Part shown: positions 56,075-64,000 of the stretch, piece after piece
Layout: every line of letters begins with the position of its first letter
Position numbering within the stretch: the first letter of the stretch is position 1
Assembly (NCBI GenBank): GCA_905182105.1
Contig: CAJJAR010000038.1
Location: 34,409-98,408, forward strand
Direction: 5' to 3'
Source: an uncultured Paracoccaceae bacterium
GTDB taxonomy: Bacteria > Pseudomonadota > Alphaproteobacteria > Rhodobacterales > Rhodobacteraceae
Length of the DNA: 64,000 nt
Position numbers and translations under genes: made by a program
The notes under the pieces: generated by a model
The model's input: the letters and a program-made list of their open reading frames with translations, nothing else
Told to the model about the DNA's origin: nothing
Database searches by the model: none

Positions 56075-57003
56075 AACTTTGGCAGCTCAGCTTTAGCCAA
56101 TGCACTTAATGACTGCGCCATACGTTCGAAACTTGCGCCTGCCTTCGCCGACATAACCCGCGCGCGAAGATAGGCGTGGACCAATCCCGTTTCGTTGATC
56201 CAAACAGCCTGCCCTTCAGCAGCCACTATAGCATCGCGGTAATCCTTCCCATCGCCTGACAATGGATCACATTCCGCAGTGATAATTACTGTTGCTGGAA
56301 GGTTCGTAAAATCCTTGTCGTGCAAGGGTGCATAGGTTGGATCGCCGTACTTGTCCTGACCTGCAGATCGGATGTTCATATAGAATTCCATATCCTGCGT
56401 GGTTAGTCCCGGTGCCTGTGCATGCGTGATATAGCTGCCTTTGCTATGATCCCCACCTAGCCCCGGATAGATCAACAGTTGCCCTGTAATGCGGCCATCA
56501 AAACGGCCACGCGCATAGTGCGTCACAGCGGCAACAAGGTTACCACCAGCACTGTCACCACACATGACAATAGCGCCCTCAAAGGCTGCACAAGACGCCT
56601 CAAATGCTGCCCAAGCATCGTCAAAATCATTTGGATGGGGGTGTTCTGGCGACAGGCGATAATCCACAGCGACAACACGCAGTCCTGTCATCGAACAAAA
56701 CTCCGCACAAACGCTGTCATGGCTATCCAGACCGCCAACAACAAAGCCACCGCCATGGCAAAAGAAAATCGTTGCAGTTGCTAAGTCTGCGGGCGAATAA
56801 ACGCGGCAGGGGACGCCGCCCAAAGGCACATCTTCAACGGTGATATTTGATGGGCGGCCTTGATCAAAGGCCACACACATCTTGTTATAAAGCGCCCGTT
56901 GATTGGCGATACTTAGGCCCACCGCATCATCAGGATAGTGACGTGCGCTTTCGTTCAAAAAGGCCCAAACTTCATCGTCCAAAAGCGCACTATAATCAGC
57001 CAT
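56071..57003 (-). CDS. Alpha/beta hydrolase, HSL-type esterase
   Basis: 310 residues from MADYSALLDDEVWAFLNESA. The oxyanion motif FFCHGGGFVVGGLDSHDS and nucleophile elbow MCGDSAGGNLVAAV are the hormone-sensitive-lipase family hallmark; the Asp lies in ITAECDPLSGDGKDYRD and the His in GLVHAYLR. It hydrolyses short-chain carboxyl esters. The ATG overlaps the stop of the acyl-CoA synthetase gene (TAATG), so both are probably one operon. Its stop overlaps the phosphodiesterase gene end by four bases, convergently. Cytoplasmic. Confidence 0.92.
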   Translation of the reverse strand: MADYSALLDDEVWAFLNESARHYPDDAVGLSIANQRALYNKMCVAFDQGRPSNITVEDVPLGGVPCRVYSPADLATATIFFCHGGGFVVGGLDSHDSVCAEFCSMTGLRVVAVDYRLSPEHPHPNDFDDAWAAFEASCAAFEGAIVMCGDSAGGNLVAAVTHYARGRFDGRITGQLLIYPGLGGDHSKGSYITHAQAPGLTTQDMEFYMNIRSAGQDKYGDPTYAPLHDKDFTNLPATVIITAECDPLSGDGKDYRDAIVAAEGQAVWINETGLVHAYLRARVMSAKAGASFERMAQSLSALAKAELPKF

Positions 57004-58892
57004 TAGTCTGCTGCTTCCGTATGTTCCCATTTGCCAATGAACCCACCAAGGATGGTTTGGATCGCTGTATCAGAAACACCATTCGCTTCAATCTGTGCCA
57101 CCAGACCGCGTTTTTTGTCGTCGATCACACTCACAACGCGGGATTCCAATCCATTGGTTTCTAGTACCTCATTGTAGATACGGGTAATCGCGTCTTTACG
57201 TAGGTCCGGCTTAAAGATTTTGCCAACTGCCGTCTTAGGCAATTCATCCATAATCTTGATGTGTTTTGGCTGCGCTGCGCGCTCTTTCACATGTGTTTTG
57301 CAATGCGCGATCAGCTCTTCTGGAGTGACAGCTGCACCGTCGATCAGCTCAACAAACGCACAGGGCAATTCGCCAGCATGGGCATCGGGTTGGCCGATTG
57401 CACCAGCGAAGCTAACGGCAGGATGCCCCAAAAGCGCCTCTTCGATTGCGGCAGGATCGATGTTGTGGCCCCCACGAATGATAAGGTCTTTGGCACGGCC
57501 AGTGATCCACAAATACCCATCTTCATCCACACGGCCCAAGTCACCCGTGCGCAGGTATTTCTCGTTATAATAAAGGTCTTTGTTCTTTTCAGCTTCAGTA
57601 TAGGTGTGCCCAACATAAACACCGGGGTTAGAAACACAAATCTCACCAACTTCATCGACACTGGCATCGATTAGACCGTTGTCTGTGCCTTTGATGATTT
57701 TGATATCAGTGTAAGGGAACGGGATCCCGATACTGCCAATTTTCTTCTCACCGTCCACTGGGTTGCCTGACACAAGGCAAGTTGCCTCTGTCATACCATA
57801 GCCCTCGACGATGGTAACGCCTGTAGTTTTCTCAAAGCGTTTAAACAGTTCTACCGGCAAAGGCGCCGATCCAGAAAACGCAGTCTTAACCGTACTGATA
57901 TCTGCATCCACTGCGCGCTGCATCATTGCAGCCAAAGCCGTTGGAACGGATACAATGAAGGTCACTTTCCAACGCTCTGTCAGCTTCCAGATATTATCCA
58001 GAACGCCTTCGCCACGGTACCCTTGCGGCGTTGGGAACACAACGTGCGCCCCACTGGCCAGTGCACCCAGCAACATGACCTGACAGGCCATCACGTGGAA
58101 CAATGGCAATGGGCACAACATTACGTCGTTCTCATCCAGCAAAATTTCTGCGCCAACCCAACCGTTGTAAATCGTGCCAGAATAAAGGTGCTGCGCAACC
58201 TTTGGCATACCTGTCGTGCCACCAGTGTGGAAATAGAAGGCGACGCGATCTTCCTGAACGTCTTCGAAATCAAGCGTTGTGTTTTGCTTGTTAAGCTCTG
58301 TGTTAAAGTTTTTGTACTCCACGCCCGGTGCTTGCGTCATCTTTGGGCGGATCAAAGGGATGATCCAGCTTTTTGGTGGGCTCACATAACGCAACAGGTC
58401 GACTTCCAAGACTGTCTTCACGTTCGGGGCCAAAGCAACAGCAGCGGCTGTTTTCTCAGCAACATCTGTCTTTGGGAAGGCGCGTAAAGTTACGACAACC
58501 TTGGCACCTGTCTCGCGCAAAATCGCGCCAATCTGCTCTTCATCCAGTAGCGGATTAATCGGGTTTGCGATCCCTGCAACACCACCACCTAAAAGGCTAA
58601 GAACCGCTTCGTTACAGTTTGGAAGAATGTAGGCGACAACATCTTTTGGCCCAACATCTAGCGAACGGAATAGGTTCGCGGTTTGGGTCGTTTTATCTTT
58701 TAACTGCGTCCAGTTGAATGTCTCTGCCTTGTCTTTTGGGCCAGAAAAAATCTGATAGCTCACCGCATTATTTTGCGGGAACTTTTCAGTTGTTCGACTG
58801 ATCAAACCATAAAGCGTAACCGGCAGGTCGCGCTCCTCCCATGGCATCTCAGCTTCGATACGGTTTCGATCAGTCATACCTTCGTAAGCCAT
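57003..58892 (-). CDS. Acyl-CoA synthetase (AMP-forming)
   Basis: 629 residues from MAYEGMTDRNRIEAEMPWEE. The AMP-binding motif is VAFYFHTGGTTGMPKVAQHL; the A5 region is VEGYGMTEATCLVSG; further motifs YLRTGDLGRVDEDGYLWITG (A7) and RAKDLIIRGGHNIDPAAIEE; and the C-terminal Lys in LPKTAVGKIFKPDLRK. It activates a carboxylic acid as CoA thioester via an acyl-adenylate. The length with an N-terminal region (RTTEKFPQNNAVSYQIFSG) is typical of long- or aryl-chain types. Start chosen at 58892 with GGGAGGA upstream. Cytoplasmic. Confidence 0.92.
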   Translation of the reverse strand: MAYEGMTDRNRIEAEMPWEERDLPVTLYGLISRTTEKFPQNNAVSYQIFSGPKDKAETFNWTQLKDKTTQTANLFRSLDVGPKDVVAYILPNCNEAVLSLLGGGVAGIANPINPLLDEEQIGAILRETGAKVVVTLRAFPKTDVAEKTAAAVALAPNVKTVLEVDLLRYVSPPKSWIIPLIRPKMTQAPGVEYKNFNTELNKQNTTLDFEDVQEDRVAFYFHTGGTTGMPKVAQHLYSGTIYNGWVGAEILLDENDVMLCPLPLFHVMACQVMLLGALASGAHVVFPTPQGYRGEGVLDNIWKLTERWKVTFIVSVPTALAAMMQRAVDADISTVKTAFSGSAPLPVELFKRFEKTTGVTIVEGYGMTEATCLVSGNPVDGEKKIGSIGIPFPYTDIKIIKGTDNGLIDASVDEVGEICVSNPGVYVGHTYTEAEKNKDLYYNEKYLRTGDLGRVDEDGYLWITGRAKDLIIRGGHNIDPAAIEEALLGHPAVSFAGAIGQPDAHAGELPCAFVELIDGAAVTPEELIAHCKTHVKERAAQPKHIKIMDELPKTAVGKIFKPDLRKDAITRIYNEVLETNGLESRVVSVIDDKKRGLVAQIEANGVSDTAIQTILGGFIGKWEHTEAAD

Positions 58893-59035
58893 GTTTATTC
58901 CTCCCAAATCCACCCCTCTGACGGGGGTGATAAATTCCCTGCAAATAAGATGCGGTGGAATGGAAAAATACGCAAGGATTAGAGGAAGAATTCAGCATCG
59001 GTAAACGCCACGTCAAGTTAAGGCTCACAACGGAA

Positions 59036-59063
59036 AAGGACGACCCAGTCTTGGATCGTCCTT
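59036..59063 (-). terminator. Terminator after the LysM gene
   Basis: AAGGACGA and TCGTCCTT (59036-59043 and 59056-59063) form an 8-bp stem with a 12-base loop, some of it able to extend. On the minus strand TTTTCC follows. It sits about 50 bases after the LysM gene stop. Confidence 0.75.
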
Positions 59064-59115
59064 CTACATTTTAACTTAGCGTCCCGAGGCTTTACCCCAA
59101 GTCACTCAATCCGAA

Positions 59116-59544
59116 TTAGGCTTGCGGAATGCGCAACACTTGACTCGGATAGATTTTGTCAGGGTGGCTTGGCATTGGCTTATTTGCTTCAAAGATTTCT
59201 TCGTAGCGCGCGCCGTTGCCAAGGTTCTTAGAAAAAACTGTCCAAAGCGTATCGCCCTTTTCAACAGTGTGAAACACATGCTCGCCTGCACTTGGAACAC
59301 TGTCTTCAACAGACGCAACACTGCTAACGTTTCCAACCGCCAAGATGATTTTTTCTTTTATCTCTTGGCTAGCAGCTTCGCTGGACACTTTGACTGTGTC
59401 AGCATCAACGGTGATTTCCATACCAGTCGCGTCTAGGCCTAACTCTTTGATTTCGTCCTGCAACGCACCACCGTCTAGCGCTGGCTCATCGTCACCACCA
59501 AATAGTTTTTTGCCACTGCCTTTAACAAAGATCCACAAACCCAA
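59116..59544 (-). CDS. LysM/BON protein of the Kbp (YgaU) type
   Basis: 142 residues. Layout: a BON domain (LDATGMEITVDADTVKVSSE, then EKIILAVGNVSSVASVEDSV) and a C-terminal LysM domain (TVEKGDTLWTVFSKNLGNGA, then FEANKPMPSHPDKIYPSQVL, RIPQA). This is the arrangement of E. coli Kbp, a cytoplasmic potassium-binding protein needed in high K+. The N-terminus GLWIFVKGSGKKLFGG matches as well. No ATG is present; the best start is TTG at 59544, with GAGAGA 8 bases upstream; TTG at 59547 is the alternative. It has its own terminator at 59036-59063. Confidence 0.85.
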   Translation of the reverse strand: MGLWIFVKGSGKKLFGGDDEPALDGGALQDEIKELGLDATGMEITVDADTVKVSSEAASQEIKEKIILAVGNVSSVASVEDSVPSAGEHVFHTVEKGDTLWTVFSKNLGNGARYEEIFEANKPMPSHPDKIYPSQVLRIPQA

Positions 59545-59624
59545 CAAAAAAATCTCTCATATTAAATTTATGGTTTATTACTGTCGTGGATCGCCCTCAA
59601 CTGGAAGGGGAACAATTATCGAAA

Positions 59625-61451
59625 TCAGTCTGTGCCATGGCCATCCGTAAACTGCAATCGTGCAAGGCGAGCGTACAGACCATCCTCAGCAACCAACTCA
59701 TCGTGCTTACCAGAGGCAACAATGCGCCCTGCATCCAACACAACGATACGGTCCGCCTTCTTCACTGTTGCCAAACGGTGCGCGACAATTAAAGTTGTGC
59801 GGTCCGCACTCAGACTATCCACAGCTGCCTGCACCAAAACTTCGCTTTCTGCGTCCAAGGCAGATGTCGCTTCATCCAACAGCAAGACCGGCACGTCGCG
59901 CAGGATCGCACGCGCAATCGCAATCCGCTGCTTTTGACCACCCGACAACATCACACCGCGCTCACCCAGCGGGCTATCGTATCCTTCTGGGAGGCTTTGG
60001 ATAAACTCATGAGCTGCAGCCGCTTTAGCCGCACTTTCAATTTGCACGTCTGTAGCATCAGGGCGACCAAACCGGATATTTTCGCGTGCCGACGTTGCAA
60101 AGATAACTGGATCTTGAGGGACCAGAGCGATGTGTTCGCGGAACGCATCGCGCCCTAGATCAGACAATGCATGACCATCTAATAGAATGCGGCCTGCTTG
60201 AGGATCATAAAAGCGCAGAATCATCTGAATAATTGTGGTCTTACCCGCACCAGACGGACCAACAAATGCAACAGTTTCACCCGGCTCAATAACCAAATCA
60301 ACGTCGTCCAACGCCTTAACGCCAGGACGCGCAGGATATGAAAAGGTCACATTATCAAACTGGATACGGCCACGCACGGGTTTGGCCAAAGTAAGCGGAA
60401 CATCATTGTCCTGAACACTGTCGACGGTCTGCAACAATTCGATCAATCGCTCTGTGGCACCTGCAGCACGCTGCAATTCACTCCAAATCTCAGAAAGTGC
60501 TGCAACCGCACCCGCCACCATGACCGCATAGATAACGAACTGGATCAACGCACCCGAACTCATAACGTCCGCGCGTACATCGTTTGCACCAATCCACAAA
60601 ACGCCCAAAACTCCTGTGAAGATAAGGAAAATAACAATCATCGTCATAGCCGCACGTGTCGCGATGCGGCGTTTAGCGGAATCAAAACTTTGCTCAGTCA
60701 CATCAGAAAACTGGCGGCGGCTAATTTTTTCATGGGTAAACGCTTGTACGGTTTGGACGGCCGTTAGCGCCTCAGACGCGCTACCAGAGGATGCAGCAAT
60801 CCAATCTTGGTTCTCGCGACTGATCACACGCAAGCGACGGCCAAGTAGAAGGATAGGAATGATAACGGCGGGCACAATCAACAAGACCAGCGCTGTCAAC
60901 TTTGCAGAGGTTAGCATCATCAAAACCAACCCTCCCGCAAATATCAGCATATTGCGCAGTGCAATCGACACCGAAGATCCAATGACGCTAAGGATCAACG
61001 TAGTATCTGTGGTGATCCGACTTAGAACCTCACCCGTCATGATGTTTTCGTAAAATGAAGGCGACATGCCAATCACACGGTCAAAAACTGCTTTACGTAT
61101 GTCTGCTACAACCCGTTCGCCCAATCGCGTCACCAGGGCGTAGCGCAGACCAGTGCCCAGCGCCAACAAGGCAGCAATAGCGATAGCAGCTAAAAAATAC
61201 TGATCCAGAATGGTCCCATCGGCGGTCCCAAAATTATCGATTACCCGGCGCACGGCCAGTGGCAAAGCCAGCGAAATCATTGCCGTCAAAACAAGTGCAA
61301 AGATCGCAGCAGCCATAAGCAAGTGGTAGGGCAACACGAACGGCCAAAGCGCGCTTAGACCACTAATTTTCTTTGCTTTTTCACGCTCATCTGTGGCGCT
61401 CATACCGACAGGGGAAGGTGCCGCATTGGTATGCGATGATGAGTCAGCCAT
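59625..61451 (-). CDS. ABC exporter, fused permease-ATPase (MsbA/LmrA-like)
   Basis: 608 residues from MADSSSHTNAAPSPVGMSAT. Six membrane helices (for example PFVLPYHLLMAAAIFALVLT, then MLIFAGGLVLMMLTSAKLTA) precede the ATPase domain. It contains Walker A AFVGPSGAGKTTIIQMILRF, the Q-loop, signature VMLSGGQKQRIAIARAILRD and Walker B VPVLLLDEATSALDAES. It is a homodimeric type IV exporter of lipids or drugs. The start at 61451 has AAGGAAA upstream; the frame to 61499 is not supported. The gene is followed by the LysM gene after about 80 bases. Substrate unknown. Confidence 0.93.
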   Translation of the reverse strand: MADSSSHTNAAPSPVGMSATDEREKAKKISGLSALWPFVLPYHLLMAAAIFALVLTAMISLALPLAVRRVIDNFGTADGTILDQYFLAAIAIAALLALGTGLRYALVTRLGERVVADIRKAVFDRVIGMSPSFYENIMTGEVLSRITTDTTLILSVIGSSVSIALRNMLIFAGGLVLMMLTSAKLTALVLLIVPAVIIPILLLGRRLRVISRENQDWIAASSGSASEALTAVQTVQAFTHEKISRRQFSDVTEQSFDSAKRRIATRAAMTMIVIFLIFTGVLGVLWIGANDVRADVMSSGALIQFVIYAVMVAGAVAALSEIWSELQRAAGATERLIELLQTVDSVQDNDVPLTLAKPVRGRIQFDNVTFSYPARPGVKALDDVDLVIEPGETVAFVGPSGAGKTTIIQMILRFYDPQAGRILLDGHALSDLGRDAFREHIALVPQDPVIFATSARENIRFGRPDATDVQIESAAKAAAAHEFIQSLPEGYDSPLGERGVMLSGGQKQRIAIARAILRDVPVLLLDEATSALDAESEVLVQAAVDSLSADRTTLIVAHRLATVKKADRIVVLDAGRIVASGKHDELVAEDGLYARLARLQFTDGHGTD

Positions 61452-61828
61452 GGAATTTCCTTTTTGCAACTGCAGCGCTTTTGGCAACCTGTAGTACATA
61501 GGTCAAGAACCCAGAAACCGCATCTGTGTGATCGTGAACATCTGCTGTAGAGAATATTGAAGCAGGTAGCGGGATTGTGACCTTCATTCTAGACCACTTA
61601 AACATCAAAGTAAGCTAAATCAGTAGTTTATGTCTTCGATTTTAAATTGCAGTACAATGTTCGTCTCTACTGCTTTGCACCATATTTTGCTGCAATCACT
61701 GTACGTGAACTGCTAGGTTCCACGTTAGACATATACGAAACTACACAATCAAGGTGTGATCATGTAGTGGTGGGTATGCATGTGCCATAGGGAGTACATT
61801 GGATTTTATGTATGATCTCCACTATCAG
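61452..61828. other. 377-base gap upstream of the ABC exporter gene
   Basis: Composition becomes visibly more AT-rich here than in the preceding 60 kb. I see no coding frame, RNA gene or clear repeat. It should contain the promoter for the exporter gene and the 3' flank of the decayed ProX-like gene. Confidence 0.4.
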
Positions 61829-62441
61829 TCAGGGCTTATGGGCTTCTACAAAATCCAACCATTCATAACTGGTACCGACCAGATGTAGAAATTTCTCTAG
61901 TTCTGCTGGCGACATTTCCAATTTTCCGTCATTAATGAGAGGATGAACGTAAATTTTCGAACAGTTTTTCAAGTTACTGTCTAAAAAAGTGAACCGTCAT
62001 TTTTAGCACCTGTGATCATGGATAGTGGAGTAACAGCACCTGGCAGTATACCCAAGTCTTTCATCAGCCTATCAGTCGACCCAAATGATAAGTTTGAGCA
62101 TCCAATTATACCTGCCAGCCTTTTTAAATCAACTTTTGCATCTTGTTCTGCGACGACAAGAAAATTTTACTTTTTTTATCTCTCAGATTGAGGTTTTTTA
62201 CGTGACCGCCGCCCTTTTCAGTTGGCAAAAACATGCCTTGAACTTCTTTAGAATCCTCTACAGTCAGTAGTGGAACATGATCATATCTTTTATAAGAAAT
62301 TTTCCAAGCATCCAATCGAGTTAACAACTCCTCAGAAGATAATGGCAGGGTATCTTGATACTTCGATGAAGCGTTCGTTCGATGTTCTCGTTTCAGGTTA
62401 ATAATTCTCTTTAGAATAACTCCAAATAAACTGACAGGCAC
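61829..62441 (-). pseudogene. Prolyl-tRNA deacylase-like (YbaK/ProX, PrdX type) gene with two frameshifts
   Basis: Three frames together spell one protein. Frame one, up to about 62165: LPLSSEELLTRLDAWKISYK, DHVPLLTVEDSKEVQGMFLP, then GGGHVKNLNLRDKKSKIFL. Frame two, to about 61985: VVAEQDAKVDLKRLAGIIGC, LSFGSTDRLMKDLGILPGAV and TPLSMITG. Frame three, to the TGA at 61829: KIYVHPLINDGKLEMSPAEL and EKFLHLVGTSYEWLDF. KNLxLRDKK and the FGS..LM..LG..PGxVTPLS run are hallmarks of this family, which hydrolyses mischarged alanyl-tRNA(Pro). Both joins fall at homopolymers (AAAATTTT near 62160-62168; A6 at 61983-61988). The start codon is unclear. Confidence 0.85.
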
Positions 62442-62893
62442 TGCTTAAATTTGTTTTAACTTGGCACAAATAACCAGCGGCTTAGGGCTGAATAAAATTA
62501 ATTATGGCTAGACACGAACACTGGTTCCCTAAGACGGCATCAGTCAACACACCGACATCAACGATAACAGTAGCTTAGCTGTCGCCTTAGAACGACCAGT
62601 TGACGTCTTTTAAAGGTCAATAACTGTTGGTGTAACACATGCCGTTAGCCACAATACTTTCTGAACATTAATAGATGGCTCAGAGCTAATAGTGGCTTAT
62701 AAATCTTTAAAATTAACTAGTTCCAATATCTCTACATTCATAGTGGGCCTTCACTGTGTTAAGCTGAATCGTCCCACGTGTGTTGCCCATGAATACTGCA
62801 ACCTTTCCAGTAGATTCACACTGATCAATGGCTAAGTCTTTTCCGGAATCTTGTTTGCATTACTTTCTCCCTGTTCGTTCCTTATCGTGGTGT
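62442..62893. other. 452-base gap with degenerate repeat copies
   Basis: No intact gene. It carries a hairpin-forming pair of repeat copies at 62522-62601 and a short minus-strand end VNWSF-stop (62587-62601) matching the end of the fragment at 63579-63668. The rest shows no coding pattern that I can support. Confidence 0.45.
62522..62601. repeat. Repeat family, copies A (62522-62544) and B (62584-62601)
   Basis: TGGTTCCCTAAGACGGCATC (plus AGT; 62522-62544) occurs as a perfect 23-bp inverted copy at 63432-63454. GCCTTAGAACGACCAGTT (62584-62601) recurs directly at 63576-63593. The two units are similar to each other in opposite orientation (TGGT...TAAG..GGC..CAG), so this copy pair can fold into a long imperfect hairpin. 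On the minus strand unit B ends with codons N-W-S-F-stop. Confidence 0.75.
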
Positions 62894-63241
62894 TCACTCG
62901 CCATAAGAGTTCTCTCCCTGGTCACTTTTTTTAGTCAACCAATATAACAAAACAAATATGCCAATCACAGTAAGTACAAGAAGCATCCACCACCCAGATC
63001 GGTTGACATCGTGAAGACGTCTTACGAACACAGCCCAGCCAGGTAGCAGAACAACCAACGAAGTAACTGTATTCGTTGGAGACCATACCGAATAGGGAAA
63101 AGCCGCAACATCAAATAATTGTGTGCATAATGAGAGTAACAGCACAAAAAGGTACCAATACCAGTACTCTGATCGTGAAGCCCTTCCCTTGAAGGTCAAG
63201 TAATTGTTAAAACCAATCTTAATTGAACCGGTAAATGTCAT
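62894..63241 (-). CDS. DUF805 membrane protein
   Basis: 115 residues. IKIGFNNYLTFKGRASRSEY is the DUF805 start, with W/Y-rich WYWYLFVLLLSLCTQLFD. LPGWAVFVRRLHDVNRSGWW is the family core RRLHDxxRSGWW, followed by a last helix (MLLVLTVIGIFVLLYWLTKK) and an acidic end. Three to four membrane segments, inner membrane. Function unknown. It is the only intact-looking complete gene in the last 2.5 kb, with a more AT-rich codon use than the core genes. The ATG at 63241 has no strong ribosome site. Confidence 0.85.
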   Translation of the reverse strand: MTFTGSIKIGFNNYLTFKGRASRSEYWYWYLFVLLLSLCTQLFDVAAFPYSVWSPTNTVTSLVVLLPGWAVFVRRLHDVNRSGWWMLLVLTVIGIFVLLYWLTKKSDQGENSYGE

Positions 63242-63578
63242 ATCAGTCTCATATTAGTTACTTTTTTACTGGATATTAATAATAGCCCAATCTGTAAATT
63301 AAAATACCACTGTATTTAAGCCTATCAATAAGAACCAGAGTCCCAAATATGAGTAAGCAGCAAACACAGTCTCAACCTTGGCTCAAGCACATTTTATGAA
63401 TACTCTGTAGGCGCTGTTGGTATTGGTGTTAACTGATGCCGTCTTAGGGAACCATTAGCCTCTTCTGGGCACCAAAATACCCCGGTGACTGCAGCTAAAC
63501 CCCTGATACCAAGCGATATTCGTTGTCGTCTGATGCAGGAGACTACTCAGAGCCTCCCACTAGTTCTTAACTGCTGCC
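63242..63578. other. 337-base gap with repeat copy C
   Basis: No gene that I can support. It contains the 23-bp repeat copy at 63432-63454 and stretches that read in pieces when translated on the minus strand, interrupted by stops. Probably relic sequence belonging to the same family as the fragment at 63579-63668. Confidence 0.4.
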
Positions 63579-63593
63579 TTAGAACGACCAGTT
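63432..63593. repeat. Repeat family, copies C (63432-63454) and D (63576-63593)
   Basis: Copy C is the inverted 23-bp match to 62522-62544; copy D is the direct 18-bp match to 62584-62601. On the minus strand the two copies here are in the same direction and similar to each other: TGGTTCCCTAAGACGGCATC in C, TGGTCGTTCTAAGGCAGCAG in D. Confidence 0.75.
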
Positions 63594-63668
63594 CGCCGTT
63601 AGGCTTGCAGAGTTACCACTGACACCACCTGTTGATGAGAAGCCTTCTACGGCACCCGTGAATGTCAT
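63579..63668 (-). pseudogene. C-terminal fragment of a surface or outer-membrane-like protein
   Basis: The 29-codon frame reads MTFTGAVEGFSSTGGVSGNS and then ASLTANWSF-stop. It is a Gly/Ser/Thr-rich beta-strand pattern ending in a terminal Phe, as in many outer-membrane or secreted beta proteins. The frame is stopped just upstream, so no full gene is present. The last codons and the bases after the stop recur at 62573-62601. A relic rather than a working short gene, in my view; the original family is not identified. Confidence 0.5.
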
Positions 63669-63784
63669 GCCAAGAACCTGCAATTAACTGGTGTACTTCA
63701 GCTTATCATGGAGACTGATCGTTGCCGAGGCTGTTCGATAATGGATGGAGTTTTGTCGAGTGCAAACATGTAAAGGGCGCGTGC

Positions 63785-64000
63785 TCAATAACCCCAAAAC
63801 TTTGGAGCAGGTTCATCAGTCATTTCTTCAAACTTTCTATCTATCAGAACCGCGTTATGTACTGCTGCGCGAACAGGTGGCACAATTCCGCCTTTTGCTA
63901 GATTTTCTTTGTGTTCATCAACTTCGGCTTGGAATTTCCGTGCGGCAGCAGGTGCAGTGATACCACCATAAATACAAAATATTATGAAAGAGCCTATCAG
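63785..64000 (-). CDS. Hypothetical protein, 3' part (5' end outside window)
   Basis: The frame is open to the window edge and ends at TGA 63785-63787. The 71 visible residues include LIGSFIIFCIYGGITAPAAA (hydrophobic), then RKFQAEVDEHKENLAKGGIV, PPVRAAVHNAVLIDRKFEEM and the end TDEPAPKFWGY. The composition is protein-like, with a helix and then charged sequence. I do not recognise the family. The hydrophobic stretch could be a signal peptide or membrane helix near the start, so the protein may be short. Confidence 0.5.
   Translation of the reverse strand: MIGSFIIFCIYGGITAPAAARKFQAEVDEHKENLAKGGIVPPVRAAVHNAVLIDRKFEEMTDEPAPKFWGY

Noticed and set aside
62522..63605. Integron attC-like sites, suggested by GTTAGGC at 63598-63604 and paired inverted repeats
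   Set aside because: I could not find the matching RYYYAAC box at proper spacing, no integrase is present, and copies overlap codons of protein ends. Left as an unexplained repeat family.

Overview
The window looks like a chromosomal segment of a marine alphaproteobacterium of the Roseobacter group (Rhodobacteraceae). The grounds are the propionyl-CoA carboxylase cluster with a PccR-type regulator, the choline-O-sulfate to betaine operon betICBA, DUF6497 and other family-restricted small proteins, and a class A RNase P RNA. Composition appears moderate in GC (judged by eye, not calculated). No tRNA, rRNA, insertion sequence, CRISPR array or prophage was recognised.

Layout. 1-13491: the 3' end of nhaA, then a propionate module on the minus strand (pccB, four small or hypothetical genes, pccA, a sulfotransferase-like gene and methylmalonyl-CoA mutase), with a divergent Bcr/CflA exporter and the regulator pccR. 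The pccB/exporter intergenic region and the pccR promoter share the 14-mer TGCAAAGTTGCAAA, probably the PccR operator. 13488-21953: a thermonuclease pseudogene, the betI-betC-betB-betA operon with a perfect palindrome upstream, a DMT transporter, a LysE/ArgO exporter and a YebC-family protein. 22123-30766: two SLC13-type permeases, a frameshifted bile-acid-symporter-like gene, a second DMT transporter, a YmdB-like phosphoesterase, 5-formyltetrahydrofolate cyclo-ligase and MgtE. 30863-34717: purine deaminases (guanine and 8-oxoguanine) and a histidinol-phosphatase-like phosphatase. 34812-37792: a run of broken genes around an intact Bax-inhibitor-1 protein and a DUF1272 protein. 37883-42050: rpmG, rnpB, an AmpD-like amidase, an Excalibur lipoprotein and gatAC. 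42201-47917: VOC protein, a rearrangement junction, tadA, rluB, terC, a truncated XpaC-like gene and glycerate 2-kinase. 47938-58892: a CocE-type hydrolase, a complete peptide-type ABC importer with a phosphodiesterase-like enzyme, an alpha/beta esterase and an acyl-CoA synthetase. 59116-61451: a Kbp/YgaU-like LysM protein and an ABC exporter. 61452-64000: a gene-poor end with a decayed YbaK/ProX deacylase, a repeat family, a DUF805 protein and a gene running off the edge.

How it works together. Propionyl-CoA is carboxylated by PccA/PccB and isomerised by the mutase to succinyl-CoA; no epimerase is seen in the window. BetC, BetB and BetA convert choline-O-sulfate to glycine betaine, with BetI as repressor. 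GatA and GatC supply two of the three subunits of tRNA amidotransferase; gatB is not here.

The most unusual feature is the density of broken accessory genes, about ten or eleven in 64 kb, between intact core operons. They carry in-frame stops, single-base shifts, truncations and one junction of two gene fragments. This suggests recent or ongoing loss of accessory functions. I did not find a convincing new multi-gene system. The least explained items are the ABC importer/phosphodiesterase operon and the repeat family at 62.5-63.6 kb.
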